Shown: piece after piece, positions 35,236 through 47,889 of the stretch
How positions within the stretch are numbered: the first letter of the stretch is position 1
How the letters are laid out: every line of letters starts with the position of its first letter
Source of the DNA: Gelatoporia subvermispora B
Taxonomy: Eukaryota; Basidiomycota; Agaricomycetes; Polyporales; Gelatoporiaceae
Length of the DNA: 64,000 nt
Reading direction: 5' to 3'
Assembly (NCBI GenBank): GCA_000320605.2
Contig: KB445791.1
Span: forward strand, 2,227,057-2,291,056
Translations under genes and position numbers: made by a program
The notes under the pieces: generated by a model
Told to the model about the DNA's origin: nothing
The model's input: only the letters and a program-made list of their open reading frames with translations
Databases searched by the model: none

Positions 35236-35689
35236 ACGGCTCGGCGCTGGCTATTATTGTTTAGGACATCATTATATCTCGCTTTCAGTCTCGCAGCCTC
35301 GCATTCCAAGCATCTTACGAGTTCGAGTAGTACCCATAGTGTGTGTAGCAACAGAAACCCAATCAGATACATCAATTCACATACATGGCAGCACCGGAAG
35401 GTTTCGCTTGACTATTGCTCGAAGCCAAAATGTCAAGAGAGAAGGTAAATACGGATTTCAATCAGCAGATGAACAGGTAGAGAACATAGAGTACCCGAGA
35501 AGGTGGGTTGAACACTATGCTGCATCAGTGTAAGGAGAGTCCATTCATACAGACTACAGTGGGGAATCCAGCAAAGGAGAAATATACTAGCAACAATTTG
35601 CAACAATGAAGCGGATATACGACGATAGCATGCCATGATGTTCGTGACGTTATGGGACACGTAAGATGGGCGATGGAGAAAGTGCAGTG
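35236..35689. other. Convergent intergenic region
   Basis: 454 bp between the RNF10-like stop and the SHO1 stop, which face each other. It holds both 3'UTRs. No coding frame or repeat was recognised. Confidence 0.4.
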
Positions 35690-36921
35690 TCAAACAATCT
35701 GCAGGTAATTTGATGGCGCGACTGCAACGTGTTGTTAGGGAGGCAAATATCACGAGCAGGTCCTCGGACTTACTTCCAACTGAGCCATCAGATTTTTTCG
35801 CTTGCCACCACTTGCCTTGCTTGTCAAGGATCTCCAACATCTCACCCTTCGAGAACGACAATTCATTCGGATCATCTGGCGAAGCGGTGTCTGCAGATTA
35901 TAAAGTGAATAGATGCGATTGCTTGAGGGCCGTAACGGACTCACAGGCATACATGGCTTTTGCGCGGTATTGGTAGTTGTCAGAGGTATCCCCCGGCGGT
36001 GGACTCGGGCTTTGAGCACCTGGACCTCCCCCTGCTCCCACCCCTGCGTTGCCGCTGCCCATCAGAGGAGACGTTGGTGCGACATTATCGCCACCGCCTG
36101 TCGAGCCTGGCCCACCAGGGATTGGAACGTTATTTATGCTACCAGTTCCCGCAAGGCTCCTCGGCGGACCGCCATCGAGACTCGGTGCCCGGAAGCTGTT
36201 GTCGCTCCGCGTTGGTGCACCCAGACTACCCGCCGATACCTTGGTATCATAGGGAGTAGGGACAATCCCCCCTGACGCATATCCTTGTTGGTAACCGTTG
36301 GTCACACCCATGTTATGCATAGACGTCGTGCGCGTTGCGCGACGGCGGCGTGAAGGAGGTGTGAGGCCCCCTGTGCCCATGGAGTTGAACATGTAGAGCG
36401 CGAGAGAATCCTCCTCGGACGTGAAGTAGAGCACCCATAAGATGTTGACGATGGCGAGGATAAGCCATCCGGCAGCCATGGCGTCGAGGGAGGCAACACC
36501 AGTGAAAATGCCTTGGTTTACACCAATGACCGAGAAGACAATGGCGACTGAGCCAAAGATGGATATTTGGAAGCGATGCATGGCGATTGAATCGCTTGCG
36601 AGGGTATGCAGGACTCCAAGGATGAGGAAAAGCTCCAGGAATATGGCGAACCATAGCACTCCCACACTCCCATTGCCCGCTGAACAGAGGTCAGGATCAT
36701 CGAAAGGAATGTTCAAGTGACAGGAACACACCTTGTGCTGTTGCTACAGCTTGCGCGATGAATGAAAGGAACCAGCCTATCTGATGAGACACATTTTTGA
36801 GCAAAGCAAAGGCACGCCACAGAATCTGGGAACATACCACTGCAAGGATGGTTGTGAAAAGGAATAGGTAGTGCGTCAATATCGGCGTGAAGTCATAACC
36901 ATCGCTTCCGCGCGGCGGCAT
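35690..36921 (-). CDS. SHO1: High-osmolarity sensor SHO1 (4 TM plus SH3)
   Basis: Plasma-membrane osmosensor that feeds the HOG MAP-kinase pathway. The ATG at 36921 (MPPRGSDGYDFTPILTHYLF) precedes TM1 (LFLFTTILAVV); the frame also extends to a possible start at 36999. Introns join to IGWFLSFIAQAVATAQ, then GVLWFAIFLELFLILGVLH, FQISIFGSVAIVFSVIGVNQ, and AAGWLILAIVNILWVLYFTS, giving four transmembrane helices. A long Gly/Ser/Pro-rich linker follows. The C-terminal SH3 domain reads YRAKAMYAC, TASPDDPNELSFSKGEMLEI, LDKQGKWWQAKKSDGSVG, then APSNYLQIV with TGA at 35692-35690. The ALYDY-like, ELSF, WW and SNY landmarks of SH3 are all present. In yeast, Sho1 binds Pbs2 through this SH3. Confidence 0.86.
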
Positions 36922-38335
36922 GTTGTTGAAGTTGTGAGAGGCCGGGGGATTGGCAGAGGGGGAGTGTATGGGCGACGTGGTTGAAGAGATCAGGTGCACC
37001 AGGCGATGTCAGCGAAGAGGAATGGAGGGAAGCGTTTGCACAACGGAGGCGACGATGAAGAGCGAGGAATGCCGGCTGCGCAGAGAACCGTGACAGCTTC
37101 GACTCGCTGCGTGCGCTTGTCGTTCTCACAACCGTCGCGCGCTTCTGACAACCTACCATGCTGCTGCTCTGTGCCTCACCTCCAAGTACTACCTCCAACT
37201 CCCAGTGCGGGATCGCATAGCTCCCGGGGTGCTAATAATGATAAATCATCTTGCGGTCAAGATGTACTCGTGAACAGCTGTTCGACGCCACTGCACGACC
37301 CGCCCGTATTTGATCTTTTCTCAGCCGTATCGCTCGGCACCACGTCATCCACATAACTCGTCCGGTCGTCCGACCTGTGGTGGATGAACCGCGTCAACCT
37401 TTCGTGGGGAGGCGAGGTCCGTTTGACACAACTCCATTCACCGTCAGAATCATATCCTGGAAACGGAGGGACTCTGACTCGAGTATGCAGAGCTTTCGCC
37501 CAATTGTCTCAGGGATATTGGCCGGTGGTCTCATGTACCCCGATCGTGCCACGTGCCATGGGCGAATAGGAGTGTGCTACCTTCAAATGCCTAGCTTGAG
37601 CGGTGTTCCGAATATACCCAGGTGGGTTCTAGTTTGCATGCATCGAGGTGCTTCTGGGAGATGGAGGTGCTGAGATGTCAATCTGACTCCGGAACACGCA
37701 GAGACCACAATTCTCGTGTCCAGGCTGTTGCTAACTATCAACTTTATGATGCAACCGCCGGCGTGCGTCGTAGACTCGGTCGCCGAGGTTCCAGCAAAAC
37801 TGTTCGGCCACTCAGGAGCTGTTCCGCCTCGGGTTACCGCAAATGGCAAGTGCTAGTGCCCGAGTCCAGACGAGAGGCTTGGTAGCTGGTCGACTCCTGA
37901 GTATGTGCAGGAGACATCCTTATTTGCTATATGCTTATAGATCAAGTTGGAGCAAGCTACGGTGGTGGGCGCCGTCAGGATAGGAGGAGGAGAGCTAGCT
38001 GTTTGTAGGGTCGGCGTTCAGACATGTTTGACCAGCCCTCGGCGTTTGCGAAACCCATATCCGGTATGTGGGAGGGGATGTGTCAAGCCGTTGACGTGAG
38101 CCGGCCAGGGTTTTCGCAGAAACGCGACGTTCGCTGACACCGTTCCTCTCGGAGTGTCGCTGCTGCCCATTATGCCTCTGCCATATATAATTCCCGCTTT
38201 TTCAACCGTCCTTCCTCCTGGCCTCACTCCAACATACTCTCCCGTCTACCTCCGCATCCCCATCTTCGGTCTCACGACCCTCTCATCTCTTAAAGACCTT
38301 CAGCAGGTGCAGACCTCAATGGCTGTCGCACCGTG
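36922..38335. other. Intergenic region between SHO1 and the Ser/Pro-rich gene
   Basis: About 1.4 kb without a supported gene. Frames near 37380-37670 overlap each other and have no recognisable motif. The right end carries the promoter of the next gene: TATATAA at about 38184-38190, a CT-rich leader, and a 6-codon upstream frame at 38319-38336. Confidence 0.45.
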
Positions 38336-38336
38336 A
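38319..38336 (+). promoter_or_regulatory. Upstream mini-ORF overlapping the start codon
   Basis: ATG GCT GTC GCA CCG TGA encodes MAVAP and stops at TGA 38334-38336. Its last base is the A of the main ATG (38336-38338), a TGATG overlap. Such an arrangement can cause termination-reinitiation. It could reduce translation of the downstream protein, but this is inferred. Confidence 0.5.
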
Positions 38337-39917
38337 TGGACGCTCTCTCTCCCGACTTAGCGGCACCTCTCAAAGTCGACGGCAGGTCTTTCTCCAAGAT
38401 GTTCATCCCGCTTCCTGCTGTGTTCTTGAGATCTTGCCCCTCCCAAGGCATGAGCTTCATCCCGTCTCTCCTCAAGTTCATCGCCATTGCCGTTGCGAAT
38501 ACTCTGTTGGCTACAGTATGGCTGCTTCTGGTGCGCACGTATCTTGCGCTCCTATCAAGCTTTTGTTGACCGAGTTTCAGAGCGTGCTAACTGCTCTGTT
38601 TCATTTGGTGCCCTGTTCCCCCGTCGACTATTCCGCTGGTACCCCTCAAGTCGTCCATGCTGCAGCCGGCCGGATTCGTCGCCCACGGCGTCAGGATTCC
38701 GGGGGTTCCGCCGCGACTGCGGTTTCACGGTCATCCGCCGATACTGTTGACAGTGGGGACGCCACTTTGCATTCAACCGGTGCCCTGAGCAACACGGGAG
38801 CACAGATGTATTTGGATGATGACCCGGACGCTCACAAGGAACATGAACTTCATGGAGAGACGAGCTTGGGGCCACAAGCGGGCCGCTGTTCTCGACGGCC
38901 CTGTGTTCGGCGTCTTTTACCTAGCGACTATAAGCTCTTACGTTTGCACACGTCGCCAGGGACCACGCGTTCTACGTCCTCACTCCCCAAATCCCCCATC
39001 CAGTCTGATACAGCATCGACAATCTCCGCACCATTGTCGCACCCTGCTGGTAGTGACAGTTCCGAGCCTCGGACACGTTTCACGAGTCTGCATGCACTCC
39101 AGAGAGCGAAAAGTACACCGAATGAGAGTGGTATGTTGAACCCAAGCAGTAAATATGGATCAATATGCTCACTTCTCTGGTTAGCAAAACCCATCCGGGC
39201 GCCTCGCTGTGCCCGGCACCGACATACGGTACCAGAGCAGAAACAGACACGGCCTGCTCCTCGCACTAACCCATATCAAGCGCCATACTTCTTTCCCTCA
39301 CCCATGTCTCCTGATGCGGCAGATTACGTGCGACAAGTCAAGACTGAACGGCGCGCACCTTCGAGATCCGCGTCCGCGTCCAGTGGACAGGCGGAAGTCA
39401 GTACGCCTGCGCGACGTTTGCCAGAGGCTCGCGAGACCGTATCTGCGTCATCCTCGCCCATCAAACGTCATATGGATCTGCCCGATGTTCACGAAAATGA
39501 CGTTCAGCCGATATCCCCCCAGAAGTCGCGCAGACGCAGTTGGCATTTGCATCTCCCGCTCCATCATGCGACTCACATCAATTCCCCTGTGCCTCATTCC
39601 GCTACCATTCCCGGCGCAGATAGACTAGGCAGATCGAGCTCGTCGAAGTTCAGGCTCAGTAGATTGCTGAAGTGAGTCATCCAATCAGCCGTGATGTAAC
39701 TTGACACTGATGTCCGAGCATTAGTCACAACGAGCCTGAGCCGTTCGCGTCACCTGCGCTGACGTCGGCCCATCCCGAGCATGACGCGTCGCCTCCGGCA
39801 GAGGCACACACGTCAGAGCCTTCTTCACCATCCACACCGAGACGGCCCTGGCGGGAATTGTTCCACCACCGTCGTGTAAGCTCTACTGGTTCTGTGCATC
39901 ATCACCATCCCGCATGA
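38336..39917 (+). CDS. Ser/Pro-rich protein with one N-terminal hydrophobic helix
   Basis: The ATG at 38336 gives MDALSPDLAAPLKVDGRSFS, then a hydrophobic helix near FIPSLLKFIAIAVANTLLAT VWLLL. A 49-nt intron (donor GTGCGC at about 38530, acceptor TTTCAG at about 38578), in phase 0 on both sides, joins LLL to SVLTALFHLVPCSPVDYSAG. The remainder is Ser/Pro/Arg-rich and looks disordered. Motifs include SPIKRH, SPQKSRRRSWHLHLPLHHAT and RSSSSKFRLSRLLK, possible phosphorylation or basic patches. A second intron (GTGAGT...TTAG) leads to SHNEPEPFASPALTS, ending VHHHHPA at TGA 39915-39917. No known domain is recognised. A single-pass membrane or ER-anchored disordered protein is the best description. 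Confidence 0.55.
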
Positions 39918-40315
39918 ATACGGGCAATTTATCGTTATTTAATACTGCATTTGACACGTCACTACTCATTCGCGTTCATCCGCATCGGCATCCACAAGCA
40001 TAACACCCATCGCTCATTTAGCAAACTTCCACGTCATTTGTGTATGATAGTCGATTGTACCGTATGTTGTAGTCGATCATGACCGTAATCGCTGTGCAAA
40101 GGCATGGTTCTAACGATTTGCGAACGATCGGAGCGTGAGCTGGCGCTGCAAAGCTTGATCTGAGGATGAACATAATGATAAGGCAAGATAAGATAAGATG
40201 ACGCGTGGCGGGCCACAGGGAGCCGAGGTAGCCGCTGGTAGCCGAAGTGGCGATTGCGGGCTTGACGCGCGCTCGCGAACGGTCCTTGCAATCCGGACGT
40301 TGTTCGCTGAGCGCC
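39918..40315. other. Intergenic region upstream of SIN3
   Basis: 398 bp. A short AT-rich stretch near 39920-40010 follows the previous stop. GATAAGGCAAGATAAGATAAGATGA at about 40170-40200 contains three near-repeats of GATAAG (two read AGATAAGA), matching the GATA-factor core, upstream of the SIN3 start. Confidence 0.45.
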
Positions 40316-43300
40316 ATGGACGCCTCTGCACAGCAGTCTCAATCTTCACATCCGCCACCCTCTGCTCTCCTTCATCCTTTGTCTGCCATCCATCACTCAT
40401 CTCTTCTCACTGGCCCTGCTCATCTGCCGGAAGACATCAACCTCGCTTCTCACCCTCTCTTTCCCACCGCCTCCCAGGTCAAGCTTTCTGCGCCGACGCC
40501 GAAGAGCGTGTCTGCCGCCCACGACCTCTACAATTTGACGACATCGACAATCGCACGAAGCCCCAAGTCTATGCCCAGAACACCGAAGCCAATGACCCCG
40601 CAGGGTGGTCCTACAAATGGTGCAGATCCCGTAGCTGTCCCGGGGCCGCTGCCCCGCTCACCGGACAGACCTCTCAATGTCACAGACGCGCTTAGTTACC
40701 TCGATGCTGTCAAAGTACAATTTCAAGACAAGCCAGATGTATACAACCACTTCCTGGATATCATGAAGGACTTCAAGAGTCAAGTGTGAGTGTTCGCGTC
40801 TTCCGCTTTCGATGTGGTGGTTGCAGCATGCGGTCGTGAACCGAGTGGGAGACTATGTTTGGTGGCACAGCAGATCTCGAAGTGTCTCTCAGTCATCTCG
40901 TGTATCCGTGTGTTCATACTCGCTCTCCGGCCGTCATGTCCTCGCGTACTGTCTGACGCCACCTATAGAATTGACACCCCAGGTGTTATTGAACGCGTCT
41001 CTATGCTATTTCACGGCAACCCGTACCTCATTCAAGGCTTCAACACATTTCTCCCTCCTGGCTACCGAATAGAACTCTCCACAGATCCGCGCAACGTTGA
41101 CACCATCACGGTTACGACGCCCATGGGAACCATGACACAAAGCACCACCGGGTTCGGAGCACCATTGCGCTTACACCATGATGGAATGTTAGGTGGTCCA
41201 AGTATGTTACCCTATATCCCACAGCCACCACCCTTTGGGCTAGCACCTCCACCCATCCTGCCTGTAGGACTCGGCAGCGGTTCCCGCCCGGTCACGCCCC
41301 TGCCGCGCTCGGCGCATGGACAATCGCCCTTCACTGAAGTGTCGGCACCCTACTCTCCCGCGCAAGGAGGGTCCACCACTGCCGCTGCCTCCGTTCTTGG
41401 TAATTTGGGGAGCACAAGCAGGACCGTTGAAAAAGCTGCAGCTGGTGAATTCAATCATGCAATACAATACCTCAATAAGATCAAGACTCGTTTTGCAGAC
41501 GATCCAGAGACCTACAAACAATTCCTGGAGATCCTACAGACGTATCAGAAAGAGCAAAAGCACCTGCATGACGTGAGCGCCACAATACATCGCAACAACA
41601 CTGGTCACAGTACCACTGAACTGATGTAGCCTGTGCAGTCGCAGGTGTACGCTCAAGTGCAAATGCTTTTCAAGGATGCTCCGGATCTCATGGCAGAATT
41701 CAAAGACTTCCTTCCCGAAGCAATGCCGCCGGCGGCACAGCAGGCTGGTCTTGCCAGTATCCTTCCCCAGAATGCTGGGACGACGAGCGCATGGACGGCT
41801 GTCGAGGGTACCCCGACGACAGTAGAGAAAGCAAAACCAAGCAGTCGTCGCAGGAAGCGGGGACCGGAGAAGGAGCCAGCTGCTTCGGCACAGAAGGCTT
41901 CGAGTGGTCGAGTTAGTTGTTAATGTCCGTCTCCCACACACGCTGACCGGTGGTCCAGGTGATCAAGAAGGCGAAGACTAACCAGAAGCCTGAGCCTCAG
42001 TCGCCCAAGTTCTCCCCGTACCAGGGCCCGCGCTCCCCGGCTGGAGCCCATGCTGCTCAGGCTGGACCGAGCAACTCCCAACCTGCACAACTCAGTCGCA
42101 CACACTCTGGGCGCACTGCCGACGGTGGTCCCAGCGCCCCCGTCCCTCATGCAGGCCCGGTTGTCCAGGACGAATTTGCATTCTTCGAGCGCGCGCGGAA
42201 GGCCCTTGAGAACAGTGGGACGTACGACGAGTTTCTCAAGCTGCTCCACCTATTTTCGACAGACGTCCTTGATCTAAAAGCGCTCGTCGAACGTGCGGAG
42301 ATATTCCTGGGTGATGGCGACTTGATGATCCAGTTCAAGGCCCTGGTTGGCTGGGACGACAAGCACGGGAACGTCGAGTACGGCCCACCGGGGAGCATCA
42401 GGACTGGCGCCCCGGACAACTACGCCCCGCGAGCCCCCGATGACAACCAAGGACCCAGTTACCGCCGGCTTCCTGAGAGTGTGAGTGTGTTCCCCACGCT
42501 GCTGTCCATGAGCTATTTATGAACGCCCGTGTTGCCAGGAGGTGCGACTCGCCTGTTCGGGGCGCGATCAGCTGAGCAGGTCTGTGCTCAACGACCAATG
42601 GGTGTCGCACCCCACCTGGGCTTCGGAGGAGTCTGGGTTCATCTCGCATAAGAAAAACTCGTTCGAGGACACGTTGCACAAGAGCGAGGAGGAACGACAC
42701 GAGTACCAGGTCCATATCGAGGCCCTCTCACGCACGATTGCGGTCTTTGAACCGCTAGATGCGCGGATCGAGGAAATGACTCCCGAGGAGCGCTCGCAGT
42801 TCAGACTTGGCCCCGACCTGGGTGGGACGAGCCGTATGATCTATCAGCGCATAATCAAGAAAGTGTACGGGCGCGATGCCGGATTGGAAATCATCAGGGC
42901 CCTGCAGGAGTCTCCGAGCGTGGCCGTGCCCGTGGTGCTCGCGCGGCTGAAGCAGAAGGACGAGGAATGGCGTCGCCTGCAGCGTGAATGGAGCCGGACG
43001 TGGAGAGAGGTGGACGCGAAGAACTTCTACAAGGCTTTGGATCATCAGGGCATCATGTTCAAGCAGAACGACAAGAAGGGGATCACCGCGAAGCACTTTG
43101 TGCAGGATATCGAGTCTGTGCGCGCGGAGCAAGCAAAGCTCCGTGACGCGGAACCGGTGCCACGTTTCAACCGCTCTCTCGGACATCAGCTCGAGTATGA
43201 GTTCAAGGACTTGGCCGTCCTGCACGACTGCCTCAAGCTGATCTACTCGTTCCTCGACCATTCGCCCGCGCAGTACGGCGCGCCGGAACGACGGAGCATC

Positions 43301-45095
43301 GAGAACTTCCTGCGGTCGTTCGTCCCTGCTTTCCTGATGGTCCCCCCTCACGAGTTTGACGCGGCGTGCGGCCCGCCTGATCCTGGCCAAACTGACGAGG
43401 GCCTGGACAACGGTGCCGCTGCCGCCGCAGAAGAGGCCGACGACGCCACAAGGACGGTTCTCGAGCGCGACGGCAAGCGCGTCATTAGCGGGGGGGAACC
43501 GAACTTTGGCGGCGTGTCGCCAGGTGACCTGCGGAAGAGGCTCCTGAAAACCGTTCAGGAAGGCTCGTCGCGCAAGGGCAAGGGCAGATCTTCCCGATCA
43601 GCTGCTATGACTCGCTCCGGGACCGCAAGTCCGGCTGGGAGCCCAAGGTCCGCTGCTCGACTAAGGCCTTTGGACAATGTGCAAGAATCAGAAGGAACCA
43701 ACGGCCGCACTAACACCGACGACTGTTGGATACAGGAGGCTGTGTCTACAAAGTTCGCGCGCGCTGGCGAGACGGTGACTACACGGCGCCCCTTCTTTGC
43801 CAACACGACCTTCTATACATTGTTGCGGCTGCTCCAGGTATGGCGCGTTATAGTATTTCCGTCGACAGCTATTAACGACACGTTGGTGACTCAGCTACTC
43901 TATTCGCGGCTGCTGAAGTGCAAACAAATCGGAGCGCAGATGGCTGCCCAGAAACACGCCCCGTTGCTTGCTAATCCGGTCGCCGTACAGCTCGGATTGG
44001 ACGAGCCTAATGGGCCATCTGTCATCCTTGCGCAGGCGATAGAAGCCCTCGGCGAGAATCGGACAGGCGAAGATACTAATGTGCTGTACATGTACCTTCT
44101 GGATGCCTGTGAGAAGGTCTTTGAGAGCGACATGGACCAGGCCACCTTCGAGGAGCACATGCGCTGGTTTTTCGGCACAAAGGTGTGTGTCTATTGTCGG
44201 CATGCGCGCCACGTTATTCAGTATGAAATTGCGTTCCAGGCCTATCACGTCTTTACCCTCGATAGGTTGATGACCGCTATCGTAAAGCAGGTGAGGTTGA
44301 TCTGCGCCGGAGCGTTGCGAAAGACTGAAATTTCGGCGCCCCGCGAGGTGCAAACCATTATGGGCGATAACAAGTGTCAAGAGCTGTGGGAACTGCTGCA
44401 GCACGAGCGCAGCCAGCACGTCGTGACGGTCAACGATACAATCCGGTACAGGAGGGAAGCAGAGCGCCACGTCGGGTCGGATGATAATCTGTATAGGTTT
44501 GACTGGGTCGGTGTCTCACGTTTGTGCGGGGTGCTTGATTGGTCATTAATGGGATGTGCTTTAGGAGGAAGTGGGCAAGACGCTGCGGATGCAGTTGGTC
44601 GGTTCGGAGGAGCCGAGCACGGCGGAGGACGAGACGTCACTGGCGCGATGGCGAGAATACGTCGCGACGTATGTGATGGACCAGCCGACCGAGTGGACGG
44701 CAGCGGACAGTCGAAAAAAGCATGGAGTGCTATTTTTGAAGCGGTGGGTTGCGGTGATTTTACGACGGGAATGGAGAGTTCTTGTGCTAACATGGTGCGC
44801 GTGCTGTCGGCATATTTATAGAAGCGTGGTTGAGGCGGCTGATGAGAAGGCGCGCGCGGAGGGGATGGAGAGGGAGAAGGAGATGCGGGTGCTGGTTGAG
44901 CGGGGGACGTACAAGCTGGTGTACGAGGCGGGGAGCGAGGAGACGCTGTGGCGGCGGCGAGGCGAGGAGGCGGAGAGGGCGCTGCGACGGCGAGCGGGGC
45001 TGCAGCAGGAGGAGAGGCGGCGGCGGCTTGCCCGGCTGCTACGGCCAGATTCGCAGGGCGAGCAGGACGTAGCCGCTCGGAGCGCGAGCCAGTAG
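40316..45095 (+). CDS. SIN3: SIN3-type transcriptional corepressor
   Basis: Scaffold of Rpd3/HDAC histone deacetylase complexes. The ATG at 40316 ([20 protein letters not shown]) opens a Pro/Ser-rich N-terminus. PAH1: [20 protein letters not shown] then, after an intron, [23 protein letters not shown]2: [20 protein letters not shown] and [23 protein letters not shown]3-like: [20 protein letters not shown] and [14 protein letters not shown]. The HDAC-interaction domain begins [20 protein letters not shown], then [20 protein letters not shown]. The Sin3 C-terminal region carries [40 protein letters not shown] and [14 protein letters not shown]. The last intron (donor GTGGGT at about 44742) joins KHGVLFLKR to [20 protein letters not shown]. 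It ends DVAARSASQ with TAG at 45093-45095. The exon set is inferred from frame and homology. Confidence 0.87.
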
Positions 45096-45449
45096 CGAAC
45101 GTGGGAACGGCAGCGGAGCCTGAATGTATTTTGGTAGATGTTGTGGCTATTAATAGCGCGGGCGAGGGTGATATAATAGTCTAATGATAGTATATCACTA
45201 GTCGCGCTCGTTAGTCACAGGCGTATCGCTGCGTGTCGCTGCGTGTCGCCCCCTTCCCCCTTCTAGCTCCAGACTAGTTATTACCTCCGCCGCCGTCCAC
45301 CCCCCTCTGTTGCTCGTCACCCTGCCCATCGCCAAGCCTCTATCCTCGTCGTTCCCATCTACCCCCGCTCAGTCGCCAAGCAAGCGGGTATATGACCTCC
45401 GACGATCTGCTTGGCATCGCTTGACCTCATCTGGCGCGCGGTACATAGC
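45096..45449. other. Intergenic region with short repeats
   Basis: 354 bp. It contains a direct repeat GCTGCGTGTCGC at about 45229-45251 and TATATCACTA at about 45190. A CT-rich leader then runs to the start of the next gene at 45450. No coding signal other than flanking frames. Confidence 0.4.
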
Positions 45450-47556
45450 ATGGCCAAGCCAAAACCGCACGCTACTCCAGCCACCCACAGCGTCCCCCAG
45501 CCTCGCCCCTCTCGCCCTCGCCATCCACGCAAGATCAATCTCTCCCGCCGCTTGCCCACTTGCCAAGCGACCCCTTCCTCCTCCGTCCTTGCGATCCTAG
45601 GAACCGTCGCTGCTGCAACCTGCACCGTCGATGGTCATCCTCTCCCAACCCAAACACCACCCCCAGACTTCCTTTGCCCAGGTCTCGATCTCCGCCCAAC
45701 CCCAACACCCACACCTCCACCCCTCCCTCGGGCAACCGTGCTGCCGGAGCAGATCGACGTCGATCCTAGCCGTGTTGCCCCTCTCCTAAGACAAGCTCTG
45801 CTTGCCGAAAGAGGAAACGTGTTCCTGGCACCAAAGTACGTGCAAGGCAATGACGGTCTCTGGAGGAAGACCGACCATTACTCTCTATACGGTTCACTCG
45901 TTTGCGTGGTAAGCACTTGTCTTTACAAGCCCCAAGTTTCCCCAATAATCGTCTTGGCAGGATCCTCCGTGTTCAAACATGGCCGTGCCTACGTCGCCCA
46001 TAGTCCTCGGCGACTCGAGCAGCTCTAGCTCGACAATACCAGCATCTCCTGCCGTATACCCCCTTCCTACACCTGAAGTGGATGAAGGGTCTCTGCCACC
46101 AGGATGGGAGAAGGACTCTGATGACCGTGATCTGCTGACGCCTATTATCACAGTCCTGTCTCTTGTCCTTGCCATGGCAATCTGTCTCTTTATCAGCGGG
46201 TGCGTTGCATGGCGGAGAAAGCGTCGCGCGCAGAAGGTCAAAGATCCGGAGAAGCACAAACGCAAGGACGTGTTGTACGACTCGGACACCGAGCAAGAAG
46301 ATGCCGACGACGCACAACGAGTACGGAGACAAAAGCGACTATGGGCGAAAACCTCGGCACGTTGGAGGGCTGGCGTACGGCTATCCGCCCGACGGCGAAG
46401 AAAACGCCCCGCGGCCGCCGCGAAGGACGGTGACGATCGACCGCAATCTGAAGTGTCGTCTATCCGACCTTCGACCTCGTCGGCCTCTCTGGAAGCATCG
46501 ATGCTTGTTTCACGCCCGGATGCTGCATCCCCCCATCCGTCTACTCCTTGTACCCCCGTCCCTCGCTCTCCTGCCAGTTCTGCGCCCCAGAGCCGTTCTC
46601 CCTCGCCGTGCCCTGACCCCGCGCACTCCCTGCCCCCGGCATACCTGTTTTCGACCTCGAGTTCTCCTCATGAGACGCCTGTCACTGGCGGGCGCTCTCA
46701 ATCTTCCGAACCGGATCTACTTTGCACGTCGACCGACAGGGCCGAAACTCCTTTGCCGCCGCATGAGCCGCGACGGTCTCGCTCCTCTTCCCTTCTCGGC
46801 GCCTCCAGGTCATCCATCAATGGCATGCATGCTGCCCATGTAGCAATTGACGACAAGGCAGTCTTAGCGCGCATGGCTGAATATGCCAGCATCCCTCCCC
46901 CCGAGAGTGATCTAACGTCCGGTGTCGCCGGAGGATCGTCGACAGCATATGCCTCCGTACCACCTCCAGAAGACGAGTTCGAGGAGATTCCATTTTCAGT
47001 GGGAGGTTCCCTTGACCCGGAGTGCGGGGAAGGTCCGGCAAATCTCTGCCATTCATTGCCGCCGGCCTCCCAATCAACCCTCATGCTTGCTTCCACGGAT
47101 GGAGACGGTCTAGCACATGCTCCTTCGTACGAGGCTGGGCCGTCCGGTCTCTGCCCGCTAATACCTCCGCCACTCACGAAGACTAGGCTGCCTCCTTCCA
47201 TGTTCTTCGACTACCCCGCCTCCGACTTGGAGGACGACATCATCAACATCGAACCCGTCTTCGGCCCTTCTGCGCCTCCGTTCGAGGAGGAGCCCGTCCC
47301 AGACGCGAGCGCGCCCCCTCTTGTGTACGATTACGCGCCAGACGCCGCGGTGCTTCCTTCAGCGCCGACGCTCGTGGCTGATGAGGGCGATTTCATTGAG
47401 CCCGGAACCGATCCGTATCATCGTGATCGCAGCGTTCCGCCGCTCCCGCGGCCGCCGCCCGCCAGCGCAGACACACAAAGGAGCGTATCGCCATCCGGCG
47501 AAGACTCGGACCAGTCGCGGACGCCAGGGACCAATCCTCCATGTTATCCCGCATAG
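45450..47556 (+). CDS. Single-pass membrane protein with Pro/Ser-rich cytosolic tail
   Basis: The ATG at 45450 gives MAKPKPHATPATHSVPQPRP and a basic segment RKINLSRRLPTCQA. A hydrophobic SSVLAILGTVAAATC follows, possibly a signal anchor. A short ectodomain reads VFLAPKYVQGNDGLWRKTDH then YSLYGSLVCV. A 54-nt intron (45907-45960, GTAAGC...TTGGCAG) joins V to DPPCSNMAVPTSPIVL. One strong TM helix follows, DLLTPIITVLSLVLAMAICL FISGCVAW, then a basic patch (WRRKRRAQKVKDPEKHKRKD). The long tail contains Ser/Pro-rich and PPPE-type repeats (EYASIPPPESD, AYASVPPPEDE) and acidic SDLEDDIINIEPV blocks. It ends NPPCYPA at 47556. No enzyme domain is recognised. A type I or type II signalling adaptor is possible but unproven. 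Confidence 0.65.
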
Positions 47557-47889
47557 CTTAGCTTTGTTGTAAGGCCGTCGTCATTTGTATCACGAGCTGT
47601 CGCTGCGCGTTTTGTGCCGCGCGGACTAGCCGGAGAACTATATACTAATGCGGACTTTGGGCTGGGAGGCCCGTGCTGATATGTCTGATCTTGACGTCTG
47701 TGGGTTCGGTCGATGTAGCGCTATGCATGTGGACGTAAATGCGACGAGCACGCGATAATGTCTCAACAGCTTCCCCCGCGTGCCGGTCTGCCGTCTTTGA
47801 TATGGTGTTCTTCGGGTCTTCAGCGTCAGGAAGCAATGCATGACGTTGAATGTCAGATTGCCTCAAGGATTATCGATTAACTCGAGATG
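47557..47889. other. Intergenic region
   Basis: 333 bp downstream of the single-pass membrane protein, of normal composition. It probably contains that gene's 3' end. No gene was recognised. Confidence 0.4.

Noticed and set aside
42755..43390. 211-codon minus-strand frame
   Set aside because: Antisense to SIN3 coding sequence and without any motif.
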